Notes: generated from the letters alone by a model not told the origin. A DNA stretch of 64,000 nucleotides from Verrucomicrobiota bacterium (GCA_030601755.1 JAUWBF010000005.1:1-64000), one strand, 5' to 3'. Shown: positions 7,399-16,674, counted from the stretch's first letter. Numbers and translations: made by a program.

Positions 7399-9698
7399 GC
7401 GTGAACGGTGTTGGCGAGGGCGATGTCGAGGGTTTGGCCGGGCGCGCAGATGACGTCCTGGCCGGCCACGGTGAAGTCCGCGGAGCCGGCGTTTTGCGCG
7501 TCGGCGGTGAGCTTGACCGAGTCGGGTGTGATCGAGGCGGTGAACCAGCGGCCCGACCATGCGAAGCGGAAGGCGAGGCGGGTCCACTTCTCGGGCAAAT
7601 GCGGCGTGAGCGTCATGCGTCCGTCGAGCAGGCGCAGGCCGCCGAAACCGAGGACCGCGGCCATCCAGGCGCCGCCGTTCGCGGCCGGGTGGGTGCCGCC
7701 GATGTAGAGCGGACCGATGTATTGCTTGGACTTGCCGGTGAGGTCGATGGTGGCGGTGCGCAGGAAGTATTTGTAGGCCCACTCGGTGCGGCCCAGCTCG
7801 GCGGCGAGGAGCGCGTAGACGCACGGGCTGAGGCTGGAGCCGTGCTCGGTGCGCGGTTCGTAGTAGTCCCAGTTGGCGCGCTTGATGTCCTCGGAATACT
7901 CGCCGGAGAACAGGTGCAGCATGAGCACGACGTCGGCCTGCTTGATGACCTTGGTGGTGGTCGCGAGGCCGTGTCCGCCGCCCCAGTATTCGGTGGGGTG
8001 CAGCATGCGTTTCTTGAGCTCGTCGGGAGTGGAGTCCTCGAGCTTGTGGTAGCCGGTGAACTGCTCGATGACGCCGGTCACGGGGTCGGGCTCCGGGCGG
8101 TGGAGCTTCGCATCCATATCGCGGATACGCCCGAGGTCGGTGAGGAAGTCGAGACGTCCGATCAGCTCTTCGACGACGGCGGGACGTTCGCGGGAAAGCA
8201 GGTCGACGGTGTCGAGCGCGATGCGCAGCGTGGCGGCCACCATGGCGGAGGTGAACGCGTTGTTGTCGACCCGCTCGTGGTATTCGTCGGGGCCGACCAC
8301 GTCGAGGACCTCGTAGCGGTCCTTCTCGGCCTTGAACCAGGCGTAGGAAACGAAGAAACGAGCGCATTCCAGGATCACCTCGGCGCCTCCGTCGACCAGC
8401 ACGGAGAGGTCGCCGGTCTGCCGGTAGTGACGCCAGATGGCGAAGGCGACGTCGCCGCTGATGTGCACCTGCTTGTCGCGGAAATGGGTGCGCATGGGAC
8501 GGCCGGTGTGGACGTCGGTGACGTTGAAGTGCGAGCAGGCGTCGTCGCCGGTCTCCTGGCTTTCCCAGGCGTAGAACGCGCCGCGGAAACCGTATTCGGC
8601 GGCCTTGCGGCGGGCGCCGTCCAGCGTGTGGTAGCGGTAGCGGATCAGGTTGCGCGCAAGCTCCGGCAGGGTGTGGTCGAAGAACGGCAGCATGAACATC
8701 TCGGTGTCCCAGAAGATGCCGCCCTTGTAGACTTGGCCGGACAGACCGCGGGCGGGGATCGACTGGCGGTCCGACTCCGGCGCGATGATGAGCAGGTGGT
8801 AGATACTGTAGCGGAGCGCCAGCTGGGCCTCCTCGTCGCCCTCGATGGTGACGTCGGCCGAAGCCCAGCGATTTTGCCATTCGCGGCCGCTGTCTTCGAG
8901 CAGGGCGTCCCAGCCCTCGAGCGACGCGGCGCACGCGGCCTCGGTGGCGGCGGGGAGGGGATCGCCCGCGCCGTCGCGGCCGGTGAAAAATGCGACGTAG
9001 CGCTCGATCGAATACTCGACGCCCGCCTCGGCCTCGAGGGAAAGGCGGCGAATGACGCGGTTGTCCTCGAACGAAATCTCCGCGTTGTCCAAGCCGGACG
9101 AGCGGGTGAGGGCGGCGACGCAGACCGGCACGTCGAGCTCATGGGTGCGGGCGGCAAGCACGTCGACCTCGCGGTCGCCCTGCGAGGCAAACGCGGTCAG
9201 GTGCGGGCCGTTGATGTCCCAGACCTGGCCGTCAATGGAGGTCTCGATGACGATGTGGCGGGCCTTGGATGAGCTGACCGAAAACCGCATGGCGCCGACA
9301 TGGGTGTCGGAAAGGCTGAGGAATCGCTCGGAACGAACACTGACCGTGTCGCCGTCGCCGAGGAGGAAGGTGGTCTCGCGGTGATGAACCGAGCGGCTCA
9401 GGTCGAGTTGCTGGCAGTGGTTGGCAATCTCGGTTGAGAGCGCGGAGAGCGGTTGGCCGTCGACGAGCACGCGGACGGTGAAGGGGGAGGGGGCGTTGAC
9501 CGGCTCGCGCCAGAGGTCGCCGACCTGATCGTAGAGGCCCGCGAGGGTGCAGGCGACGAGTTCGGGGGCACCGAATTCCTCGAGGGTGCCGCGGACGCCG
9601 AGGCGGCCGTTGCCGATGATGAACTTGCTGCCGTTTTTGGCGACGTCTTCGGCGACGAAGCCGTCTTGTCGGATGCTCCAGGCGGAGTGGGTTTTCAT
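7395..9698 (-). CDS. GH65 disaccharide phosphorylase (maltose/kojibiose/nigerose type)
   Basis: 767 aa starting at MKTHSAWSI; the frame extends upstream but no better start is seen. GH65 signatures: GGIFWDTEMFMLPFF (about 327-340), the catalytic Glu E472 in VVGPDEYHERVDNN, and KQADVVLML near the phosphate site. These enzymes split an alpha-glucosidic disaccharide with phosphate into glucose and beta-glucose 1-phosphate. Which disaccharide is used cannot be read from motifs alone. The coupled pgmB gene takes the sugar phosphate into glycolysis, and a LacI-type regulator is divergent. No signal peptide, so it acts in the cytosol and needs an importer encoded elsewhere. Confidence 0.92.
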   Translation of the reverse strand: MKTHSAWSIRQDGFVAEDVAKNGSKFIIGNGRLGVRGTLEEFGAPELVACTLAGLYDQVGDLWREPVNAPSPFTVRVLVDGQPLSALSTEIANHCQQLDLSRSVHHRETTFLLGDGDTVSVRSERFLSLSDTHVGAMRFSVSSSKARHIVIETSIDGQVWDINGPHLTAFASQGDREVDVLAARTHELDVPVCVAALTRSSGLDNAEISFEDNRVIRRLSLEAEAGVEYSIERYVAFFTGRDGAGDPLPAATEAACAASLEGWDALLEDSGREWQNRWASADVTIEGDEEAQLALRYSIYHLLIIAPESDRQSIPARGLSGQVYKGGIFWDTEMFMLPFFDHTLPELARNLIRYRYHTLDGARRKAAEYGFRGAFYAWESQETGDDACSHFNVTDVHTGRPMRTHFRDKQVHISGDVAFAIWRHYRQTGDLSVLVDGGAEVILECARFFVSYAWFKAEKDRYEVLDVVGPDEYHERVDNNAFTSAMVAATLRIALDTVDLLSRERPAVVEELIGRLDFLTDLGRIRDMDAKLHRPEPDPVTGVIEQFTGYHKLEDSTPDELKKRMLHPTEYWGGGHGLATTTKVIKQADVVLMLHLFSGEYSEDIKRANWDYYEPRTEHGSSLSPCVYALLAAELGRTEWAYKYFLRTATIDLTGKSKQYIGPLYIGGTHPAANGGAWMAAVLGFGGLRLLDGRMTLTPHLPEKWTRLAFRFAWSGRWFTASITPDSVKLTADAQNAGSADFTVAGQDVICAPGQTLDIALANTVHA

Positions 9699-9774
9699 GG
9701 TGAAACGCGGTGAAGGTGCAGGGGGGGCGTGCCGGCGAACCAACGCGGAATTGAAATCGACTCCAAGGGGCGGA

Positions 9775-10818
9775 ATGCGCATGCATATGCGCAAAATGGG
9801 AAACCGCGTGTTGATGACCGACATCGCCCGGCGTCTGGGCGTGCATCAGACCACGGTTTCGCGGGCCTTGAGCGATCACCCGCGGATCGGGCGGGAGCTG
9901 CGCGGACAGATCAAGCGAGTGGCCGCGGAGATGGGTTATGCGCCGGATCCGCACCTGCGTGCGCTCGCCAAGTATCGCGCCCGGAGCAAGGCCCCGGAGT
10001 TTCGCGGGCTGCTGGGGTGGTTGACGAATTTCGAGACGCGCGACGGGTGGCGAGTGCACGAGAAGTTGTCGTATTTCAAAGGCGCTCGCGAGCGGGCCAA
10101 GGAGCTGGGCTACGACTTGGAGGTCTTTTGGCTGCGCGAGCCGCGACTGCGCGTGGAGCGGTTGGGGCGCATCCTTACGGCGCGCGGGATTCGCGGGGTC
10201 TTGTTGCCTCCGCAGCCGGTCGCCGGCACCAAAATCGCGCTGCCGTTGGAGGGGCTGGCGGCGGTGTCGTTCGGTCACTCGCTGGTGGAGCCGGATGTGC
10301 ACGTGGTGCATCACCACCACTACCGTTCGATGCAGCGCTTGTTGGCCGAGTTGGAGGGGCTGGGTTATCGGCGGCCCGGGCTGGCGTTGGCCGAGCATTT
10401 TAACCGCAGTGTCGGCGGCATGTGGTCGGCGGCCTATGCAGATGACTGCCAGTCGAAAGGACGCAAACCGAGGTCGCTCATGGTCGGCGAGTGGCGTCCG
10501 GAGCCATTGATGCAGTGGATGGCCAAGGCGAAACCCGACGTGGTGGTCAGCGAGGATGCGCGCGTGCTGGAGTGGCTCAGGCAGGGTGGTGTGCGCATTC
10601 CGGAGCAGTGTGGCTTTGCGTTGACCGCCCGGCATCCGGGCCATCCGGACTGCGCGGGGATCGACGAAAACAGCGAGGTGGTGGGCGCGGCGGCGGTTGA
10701 TCTGCTCACCAGTCTGGTGGAGCGCGGGGAGACGGGATTGCCGAAGCACCCGATCAACTTGCTGGTCGAGGGCACTTGGAGCCCCAAGGGCGAGACGGTG
10801 CGTCGGACGATTGCTTAA
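9775..10818 (+). CDS. LacI-family transcriptional regulator
   Basis: Up to 347 aa. The LacI helix-turn-helix is MTDIARRLGVHQTTVSRALSDHPRIG, followed by a hinge helix and a periplasmic-binding-protein-like sensor domain. ATG 9775 has a good Shine-Dalgarno (AAGGGG) but a palindrome covers codons 1-6; ATG 9796 or the ATG of MTDIA are alternatives that match usual family length. It is divergent from the GH65-pgmB operon with 76 bp between starts, so it most likely controls that operon in response to a sugar. The sugar is unknown. Confidence 0.9.
   Translation: MRMHMRKMGNRVLMTDIARRLGVHQTTVSRALSDHPRIGRELRGQIKRVAAEMGYAPDPHLRALAKYRARSKAPEFRGLLGWLTNFETRDGWRVHEKLSYFKGARERAKELGYDLEVFWLREPRLRVERLGRILTARGIRGVLLPPQPVAGTKIALPLEGLAAVSFGHSLVEPDVHVVHHHHYRSMQRLLAELEGLGYRRPGLALAEHFNRSVGGMWSAAYADDCQSKGRKPRSLMVGEWRPEPLMQWMAKAKPDVVVSEDARVLEWLRQGGVRIPEQCGFALTARHPGHPDCAGIDENSEVVGAAAVDLLTSLVERGETGLPKHPINLLVEGTWSPKGETVRRTIA
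9776..9793. promoter_or_regulatory. Candidate LacI-type operator palindrome
   Basis: TGCGCAT and ATGCGCA form a perfect 7-bp inverted repeat around a 4-bp centre, in the divergent control region between the phosphorylase and regulator genes. It overlaps the upstream candidate start of the regulator. Role as the operator is inferred from position and symmetry. Confidence 0.45.
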
Positions 10819-10925
10819 ATTTCGATCGGCTCGAAGGGGCCGTCGAAGCCTTATTAAATTGTCGCAGGGAGTTTACCGTGGTGACTTGCGGAGTCTGGGG
10901 GCACGTTCGATGCTTTGGCACTGAC

Positions 10926-12545
10926 ATGGCACGCCTTCAAAAGCTTTCCGGACAGATCGTTGACCTGCACAATCGGGAAGTGTTTCCCGGTGTCGTCGAG
11001 TGGAGCGATGGACGTATCACCGCCATCCGTCGGGACAAGACCGTGAAGGAGAAGACCCTGATCATGCCCGGCCTGGTCGACGCGCACATCCACATCGAGA
11101 GCTCGCTGCTGGTCCCGTCGGAGTTCGCGCGGCTGGCGGGTGTGCACGGCACGGTGGCCACCGTGTCCGATCCGCACGAAATCGCCAACGTGCTCGGCGA
11201 GGCCGGCGTGAAGTTCATGCTGGCCGACGCCGCGCGCTCGCCGCTCAAGTTCAATTTCGGCGCGCCGTCCTGCGTGCCGGCGACGACGTTCGAGACCGCC
11301 GGCGCGAAGCTCGACGCGAAGGCCGTCGCCCGTCTGCTGAAGCGCCGGGACATCCGCTACCTCGCTGAGGTGATGAACTTTCCCGGCGTGCTCGGCGGCG
11401 ACCCCGAACTCGCCGCCATGATCGCCACCGCCAAGTCGCTGGGCAAACCGATCGACGGCCACGCGCCCGGTCTGCGCGGCGAACAGGCGGCGGCCTACGC
11501 CGCGGCCGGACCGTCCACCGACCACGAGTGCTTCACCGAGGCCGAGGCGCGCGACAAACTCGCCGCGGGCATGAAGATTCTCATCCGCGAGGGTTCGGCC
11601 GCGCGCAACTTTGACGCGCTCAAACCCCTGCTGCTGACCGACGCCGACCGCTGCATGTTCAGCTGCGACGACCTGCATCCCGACCTGCTGGTGCGGCGCC
11701 ACCTCGATGAACACGTGCGCCGCGCGCTCAAAGCCGGCGCAGACCGCTTCGACACGCTGCGCTGCGCGTCGGTGAATCCGGTTGTTCACTACGGTCTCGA
11801 TGTCGGCCTGCTGCGCGTTGGTGACCCGGCGGACTTCATCGTGGTCGACGGCTGGCGGCGGTTCGGCGTGCTCGCCACCTACATCGGTGGTGCCTGCGTG
11901 GCGAAGGCCGGCCGCACCCGGTTGCCGCGCTTGGCGACCAAGCCCGTCAACAAGTTCAAGGCCCGCCCGGTCAAGCCGTCCGACTTTGCGGCGCGCGCCG
12001 CCGGCGAGATGCTCGACGTGATCGAGGCGCTCAACGGCCAGCTCGTGACCAACCACCTGAAACTCCCCGCGGCCGATGTCGGCGTGAAGTCCGACGTGCT
12101 CAAAATCGCCGTGATCAACCGCTATGCGACCAAGGCGCCGGTGGCCGTGGGCCACGTGAAAAACTTTGGTCTCAAGGCCGGCGCCATCGCGTCTTCGGTG
12201 GCGCACGATTCGCACAACATCGTGGCGGTCGGCGTCGTCGACGACGCCCTCTGCGCGGCGGTCAACGCCGTCATCGCCGAAAAGGGCGGGCTGGCGGTGG
12301 TCGACGCGCGCGGCCGCGCCACCGTGCTGCCGTTGCCGGTGGCCGGCCTGATGTCGGACCGCGAGGGCCGCTGGGTCGCCAAGCGTTACACCGAGATCGA
12401 CCGCAAGGCCAAGGCGCTCGGCTCGAAGCTCGACGCGCCGTTCATGACGCTCTCGTTCATGGCGCTGCTGGTGATTCCCGATTTGAAGCTCAGCGACCGC
12501 GGCCTGTTCTCGGCGGCCAAGTGGGGTTTCGTGAATACCGCCTGA
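10926..12545 (+). CDS. ade: Adenine deaminase
   Basis: 539 aa. Amidohydrolase metal motif MPGLVDAHIHIESS near residue 55, followed by EFARLAGVHGTVATVSDPHEIANVLG and SCVPATTFETAGA, all diagnostic of the bacterial adenine deaminase family; DGHAPGL and STDHECFTE supply further ligands. The C-terminal domain contains SVAHDSHNIVAVG. Full family length. It hydrolyses adenine to hypoxanthine and ammonia for purine salvage. The purine permease at 30229 may serve the same pathway but is 18 kb away. The LOG gene starts 17 bp downstream on the same strand and is probably co-transcribed. Confidence 0.95.
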   Translation: MARLQKLSGQIVDLHNREVFPGVVEWSDGRITAIRRDKTVKEKTLIMPGLVDAHIHIESSLLVPSEFARLAGVHGTVATVSDPHEIANVLGEAGVKFMLADAARSPLKFNFGAPSCVPATTFETAGAKLDAKAVARLLKRRDIRYLAEVMNFPGVLGGDPELAAMIATAKSLGKPIDGHAPGLRGEQAAAYAAAGPSTDHECFTEAEARDKLAAGMKILIREGSAARNFDALKPLLLTDADRCMFSCDDLHPDLLVRRHLDEHVRRALKAGADRFDTLRCASVNPVVHYGLDVGLLRVGDPADFIVVDGWRRFGVLATYIGGACVAKAGRTRLPRLATKPVNKFKARPVKPSDFAARAAGEMLDVIEALNGQLVTNHLKLPAADVGVKSDVLKIAVINRYATKAPVAVGHVKNFGLKAGAIASSVAHDSHNIVAVGVVDDALCAAVNAVIAEKGGLAVVDARGRATVLPLPVAGLMSDREGRWVAKRYTEIDRKAKALGSKLDAPFMTLSFMALLVIPDLKLSDRGLFSAAKWGFVNTA

Positions 12546-12562
12546 AACCGACATCGCCCGCC

Positions 12563-13135
12563 ATGACCAAGCTGCTCTGCGTTTACTGCGCCTCCAGTCC
12601 GAGGATCGATGCCAAATACTATGCCGCCGCCGAGGCGCTGGGCCGCGGTCTCGTCGAGCGCGGCTGGGGGCTCATCTATGGCGGTGGCAACCTCGGCTCG
12701 ATGGGTGTCGTGGCCAACGCGACCAAGCAGGCCGGCGGCCGCGTGGTCGGCATCATCCCCGACTTCATGCAGGAGCGCGAACTGGCCTTCACCGCGGCCG
12801 ACGAGTTGGTGGTGGTCGACTCCATGCGCGAGCGGCGACGCCTGATGGAGGAACGTGCCGAGGCGTTTGTCACGTTGCCCGGTGGCATCGGCACACTGGA
12901 GGAACTCAGCGAGATCCTCGTGTCGCGTTACCTCAACCGTCACCACAAGCCCCTCGTGCTGGTCAATCAGGACGGGTTTTACGACGATCTGCTGAAGTTT
13001 TTTGCCCGCATGACCCGGGAGAATTTCAAGACCGCCGGCATGGAGCGGGTGTTGCGTGTGGTGCCCGATGTCGAATCGGTCTGGGCCGCGCTGGACCGCC
13101 CCGACGCCTTCGAGGTCGATGCGTTGTGGCGGTGA
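12563..13135 (+). CDS. LOG-family nucleotide 5'-monophosphate phosphoribohydrolase
   Basis: 190 aa from ATG 12563 (an upstream in-frame ATG at 12521 lies inside ade and is unlikely). Rossmann-like protein with LIYGGGNLGSMGVVA, the conserved MRERRRLMEE and the PGGIGTLEEL motif that bind the nucleotide and catalyse N-glycosidic cleavage. Family members release free base (cytokinin or adenine-like) and ribose 5-phosphate from nucleoside monophosphates. Sitting directly after adenine deaminase, it fits purine salvage. The cytokinin label often given to the family is not implied here. Confidence 0.92.
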   Translation: MTKLLCVYCASSPRIDAKYYAAAEALGRGLVERGWGLIYGGGNLGSMGVVANATKQAGGRVVGIIPDFMQERELAFTAADELVVVDSMRERRRLMEERAEAFVTLPGGIGTLEELSEILVSRYLNRHHKPLVLVNQDGFYDDLLKFFARMTRENFKTAGMERVLRVVPDVESVWAALDRPDAFEVDALWR

Positions 13136-13142
13136 TCCGAAC

Positions 13143-13529
13143 ATGAAGTCGCTTGTCCAAATTAAACGTTCAGAGTTGGAGCCATATGAGTTTCCCGGCA
13201 CCGCTGCGGCTGTGCTGGTGATCGACAAAAAGGTGCCGCAGGCCGAGCTTGAGGAACTGTTCGGTGATATCGAGTGCGCTCAACGGTTTTATCCGACCGA
13301 GTCCGGTTGGCGGATCAAATTCTTGAAGTGGCAGGTGGAGGAAATGCTCGCCGGTGGTGATTCACGCATTTCGCTGGATGACTTTGAAATCGAGCCGCGC
13401 GGGTGGGACCACGAGCACTGTTCGTTTTGTCATGCCCACGTTCACATCGGAGAACTTTCCTACACGGCCGAGCATGAAGATGGCGGATTTTACATCGTTT
13501 GCACCGCGTGCGCCGAGCAGTGCACATAG
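13143..13529 (+). CDS. Conserved small cysteine-rich protein, function unknown
   Basis: 128 aa, starting 7 bp after the LOG gene (MKSLVQIKRSELEPYEFPG). I do not recognise the family. The C-terminal part has CSFCHAHVHIGE and, about 25 residues later, CTACAEQC, so a metal-binding knuckle with Cys/His ligands is likely. No signal peptide or membrane segment is visible. The tight spacing places it in the ade-LOG unit. Codon use matches its neighbours, so it looks like a real resident gene. Confidence 0.7.
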   Translation: MKSLVQIKRSELEPYEFPGTAAAVLVIDKKVPQAELEELFGDIECAQRFYPTESGWRIKFLKWQVEEMLAGGDSRISLDDFEIEPRGWDHEHCSFCHAHVHIGELSYTAEHEDGGFYIVCTACAEQCT

Positions 13530-13580
13530 TGCACCTTTGGCCTTCTCTTTCGCCCGTCCAGCGCTTCGCTGATTGTTGTC

Positions 13581-14357
13581 ATGGAGGTCATTTTTCTCGG
13601 CACCGGCACTTCCCATGGAATTCCCATGATCGCGTGCGACTGCGCGGTCTGCACCTCGACGGACCCGCGCAACCAGCGCACGCGTTCCTCGGTGCATGTG
13701 ATCATGGACGGACTGCATGTGCAGGTGGACGCGGCGCCGGAGTTTCGTCTTCAGTGCGTGCGCGAGAGGATCAACCACATCGACCTGTTCATCCTCACGC
13801 ACGGTCACGCCGACCACGTCGTCGGCATGGATGACCTGCGGCGTTTTTGCGACGCGCGCGATCAGGCGTTGCCGGTGTATTCGTCGGACGAGGGCATGGC
13901 GCGCGTGCTGGCGATCTATCCCTACGCGATCCTCGACCGGCCGGTGATGAAGGGCTACGCCGCGTTTCGGCTCAACGAGATGCCCGCCAAGCTGACGTTC
14001 CCGCAGGGCACCATCGAGTCGACCCTGTTGCCGCACGGCGGCGTCAACACGCTGGGACTGGTCTTCACCGAGGCCAGCAGTGGCCGGCGCTTCGCCTACT
14101 ACACGGATTGCAAACGCGTGCCCGCCGAGGCCGTCGAGCTGGCGCGTCACGCCGACGTGGTCGTGCTCGACGGGTTGCGTCCGCAGGAGCATCCGACGCA
14201 CATGAGCATCAACGAGGCGCTCGCCGCCGCCGCGACGCTGAAGGGCGGGCAAACCTTTCTCACCCACATGGCCCACACCGTCGACCACGCGACGGTCGAG
14301 GCGACGCTGCCGGCCGGCGTGAAGCTGGCGTATGACGGCCTGCGGGTGCGGCTGTAA
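13581..14357 (+). CDS. PhnP-like MBL-fold metal-dependent hydrolase
   Basis: 258 aa. Metallo-beta-lactamase signature LTHGHADHVVGMDDLRRF, an N-terminal cysteine cluster CDCAVC (residues about 15-20) like the structural zinc site of PhnP, and later metal ligands in LPHGGV, YYTDC and THMAHT. PhnP enzymes cleave cyclic phosphodiesters; this group is also called lipoate-protein-ligase-B-associated or generic MBL phosphodiesterase in genomes. No phn genes are nearby, so the substrate is open. Starts 51 bp after the cysteine-rich gene. Confidence 0.9.
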   Translation: MEVIFLGTGTSHGIPMIACDCAVCTSTDPRNQRTRSSVHVIMDGLHVQVDAAPEFRLQCVRERINHIDLFILTHGHADHVVGMDDLRRFCDARDQALPVYSSDEGMARVLAIYPYAILDRPVMKGYAAFRLNEMPAKLTFPQGTIESTLLPHGGVNTLGLVFTEASSGRRFAYYTDCKRVPAEAVELARHADVVVLDGLRPQEHPTHMSINEALAAAATLKGGQTFLTHMAHTVDHATVEATLPAGVKLAYDGLRVRL

Positions 14358-14389
14358 CGCAGAGGCGTAAAGACGCTGAGTCGGGTAGA

Positions 14390-14448
14390 GTAGCGCAGGC
14401 TTTCAGCCTGCATCCGTAAATCGATGGCAGGCTGGAAGCCTGCGCTAC
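14390..14448. repeat. Two-armed palindromic repeat (GTAGCGCAGGCTT type)
   Basis: Arms 14390-14411 and 14427-14448 are inverted copies of 22 bp with one mismatch around a 15-bp spacer. It lies between the convergent PhnP-like and UvrD genes, where it may also act as a bidirectional terminator, though there is no T-run. Confidence 0.72.
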
Positions 14449-14473
14449 ATTTCAGGGCGAACTCCGCGCCAGC

Positions 14474-16489
14474 TCACCACCCGTAGCTGCGCTTGAGGCG
14501 GAGCGGCTCGTAGAGCTCCGGGTCGAGCTCGGTGATGAAGCGGCTGGGCGTGAGCATCATGCCGCCGGGGCCGGCGCGCGTGGCGATCTTCGGGTAGCTG
14601 AGGTAGAGCTCGTTCTTGGCGCGCGTGCAGGCGACGTAGAAGAGCCGGCGCTCCTCCTCGACGTCGTCGGCCTCGATGGCGCGGCGGCCGGGGAACATGC
14701 CGTCGGCCAACCCGATCACGAACACGACGTCGAACTCCAGGCCCTTTGACTGGTGCACGGTGGTGAGCTTGACGGTGTCGGGCGGCACGTCGACGTGGCG
14801 TTCGCTGGTCTCGCCGTTCATGAGCGAGATTTGGGACAACATCTCGGCGAGGTCGTCGAAGCGGGAGGCAAAGCCGACCAGCGCCTTCAACTCCTCCACG
14901 CGGTCGACGTAGTCGGCGTATTCGCCCTTCATGTAGTCGCCATACCAGCCGTCGACTGCGGTCATGATGACGGCGTCGGGCCGGCCGCCACGCATGACCT
15001 CGGCGATCTGCTTGAGCGAGGCGTGGAAACTGGACCACTCGTCCTGCGCGCCCTTGGGCACCTTGCTCTTCACGTCGTCGGTCCCGAGGGCGTCGACGAA
15101 GTTTTGCTGCATGAGCCGCGCGTGGTCGAGGGCGGCGGCGTGGATCTTCATGGCGCCCTTTTCGCCGACCTTCGGCAGGAGGCTGGCGATCTTGAGCCAG
15201 GCCTGTTCGTTGCGGGGGTTGGCCACGAACTGCACGAAGGCGATCAGCTCCTTCACGTGCTGGCGCTCAAAGAACTTCACGCCGCTGGTGATCTGGTAGG
15301 GGATGCCGGCGCGGGAGAAGGCGAGCTGCACCTCGAGCGCGTGGAAGTGCGAGCGGTAGAGCACGGCGATCTCGCCGGGGTCGACGCCCTCGTCCTCGAT
15401 GAGGGCGCGGGTGCGCTTGAGGATGAAATCAGCCTGCTCGCGGTCCTCGATGCACTGGACGACGTAGGGTTTCTGGGAGTTGGCGCGGGCGGCGCGCAGT
15501 TCCTTGTCGAAGTGGCGGCCCTTGGGCTGGGCGAGGAGGATGCCGTTGGCGAGGTTGAGGATCTGCGGGGTCGAGCGGTAGTTGGTCTCGATGCGGAGGA
15601 TGCGAGTGCCGGGATGGCGCTCCTCGAAGGTCATGAGGTTCTCGAAGTCCGCGCCTCGCCACGAGTAGATGCACTGAGCGTCGTCGCCGACGGCCATCAC
15701 GCGGTGGTGCGGGGCGAGGGCGTCGATGAGCTGCGACTGGATGGTGTTGGTGTCCTGGTATTCGTCGACGAGGACGTGGCGGAAGCGGTTGTTGAAATAC
15801 GCGGCGACGTCGGGGGCCTTGCGCAGGAGCTCGAGCCAGAGCTCGAGGAGGTCGTCGTAGTCGAGCACGTCCTGCTCGCGCTTGCGGTCGGCGTAGGCCT
15901 TGGCGAAGGAGGGCAGGGCGACGGCGATCTCGCGGTATTGGGGGAAGTGTCGGTCGACGGTGTCGGCGAGCGTGCGCTGGGTGTTGCGCGCGAGCGAGAG
16001 CACGCTGAAGAGCGGGCCGGGCTTGGGGTTGGTCTTGTCCTTAAAGAACAGCTTGTCCTCGGCCTCGACGGTCTGCTTGAGCAGCGATTCGGACTCGTCG
16101 GCGTCGAGGATGGTGAAGTTCTTCGGCAGCCCGATGGCGTCGCCGTAGATGCGCAGGGCGCGGTTGCCGATGGAGTGGAAGGTGCCGCCCCAGAAGCGTC
16201 CCGGCTCGATGCCGGTGAGGTCCTGCACGCGGTGGAGCATCTCCTTGGAGGCCTTGTTGGTGAAGGTGAGCAGGAGGATCTCGGCGGGCTTCACGCCCTG
16301 GGAGAGCAGGTAGGCGACGCGGTAGGTGAGGGTGCGGGTCTTGCCCGAGCCGGCGCCGGCGAGCACGAGGAGCGGGCCGGGCTCGGCGGTGACGGCGTTG
16401 AACTGCTCGTCGTTGAGCGCGGCGCGAAAGTCGATCGGCGGAATGGCGTCGCTCGGGAGGCGGCGGGGGGAATCGAGTTCAAAATCCAT
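14474..16489 (-). CDS. UvrD/PcrA-type superfamily 1 DNA helicase
   Basis: 671 aa from ATG 16489 (MDFELDSPRR). All helicase motifs are present: LAGAGSGKTRTL (motif I), LTFTNKASKEM (Ia), VDEYQDTN (II), VGDDAQCIYSWRGA (III), ETNYRSTPQILNLAN (IV), VHQSKGLEFDVVFVIGL (V) and FYVACTRAK (VI). It unwinds DNA 3'-5' in repair and restart of replication. It is shorter than typical PcrA/UvrD (about 720-750 aa) and lacks their basic C-terminal tail, ending soon after motif VI. It stands alone, convergent with the PhnP-like gene; its start is 109 bp from the tRNA-Ala 3' end. Confidence 0.93.
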   Translation of the reverse strand: MDFELDSPRRLPSDAIPPIDFRAALNDEQFNAVTAEPGPLLVLAGAGSGKTRTLTYRVAYLLSQGVKPAEILLLTFTNKASKEMLHRVQDLTGIEPGRFWGGTFHSIGNRALRIYGDAIGLPKNFTILDADESESLLKQTVEAEDKLFFKDKTNPKPGPLFSVLSLARNTQRTLADTVDRHFPQYREIAVALPSFAKAYADRKREQDVLDYDDLLELWLELLRKAPDVAAYFNNRFRHVLVDEYQDTNTIQSQLIDALAPHHRVMAVGDDAQCIYSWRGADFENLMTFEERHPGTRILRIETNYRSTPQILNLANGILLAQPKGRHFDKELRAARANSQKPYVVQCIEDREQADFILKRTRALIEDEGVDPGEIAVLYRSHFHALEVQLAFSRAGIPYQITSGVKFFERQHVKELIAFVQFVANPRNEQAWLKIASLLPKVGEKGAMKIHAAALDHARLMQQNFVDALGTDDVKSKVPKGAQDEWSSFHASLKQIAEVMRGGRPDAVIMTAVDGWYGDYMKGEYADYVDRVEELKALVGFASRFDDLAEMLSQISLMNGETSERHVDVPPDTVKLTTVHQSKGLEFDVVFVIGLADGMFPGRRAIEADDVEEERRLFYVACTRAKNELYLSYPKIATRAGPGGMMLTPSRFITELDPELYEPLRLKRSYGW

Positions 16490-16561
16490 GCGTGCAACCG
16501 CCACCTTTCGGACGCCGGCGGGGCGAGGCAAAGCGAAAGCGCGCCGCTCGTCGCGCGGGCA

Positions 16562-16594
16562 AAAATAAACCCGGCCTCCGCGAGGAAGGCCGGG
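16562..16594 (-). terminator. Terminator after tRNA-Ala
   Basis: GC stem (CCCGGCCT with AGGCCGGG) just past the CCA end, followed on the minus strand by TTTATTTTT. Confidence 0.85.
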
Positions 16595-16598
16595 AAAC

Positions 16599-16674
16599 TG
16601 GTGGAGCAGATGGGAATCAAACCCACGACCTCCTCATTGCGAACGAGGCGCTCTATCAACTGAGCTACTGCCCC
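16599..16674 (-). tRNA. tRNA-Ala (anticodon CGC)
   Basis: 76 nt including an encoded CCA. Acceptor GGGGCAG pairs with CTGCTCC and carries the G3-U70 pair that defines alanine tRNAs. D-arm GCTC/GAGC, anticodon loop TTCGCAA (anticodon CGC, reads GCG) and T-arm GTGGG-TTTGATT-CCCAT all fold normally. Confidence 0.96.

Noticed and set aside
7401-9272. A 623-codon plus-strand frame opposite the GH65 phosphorylase
   Set aside because: Same shadow effect; the minus strand encodes a full enzyme with catalytic motifs.
10819-10925. Possible purine riboswitch before adenine deaminase
   Set aside because: The conserved purine aptamer core and paired loops are not present.
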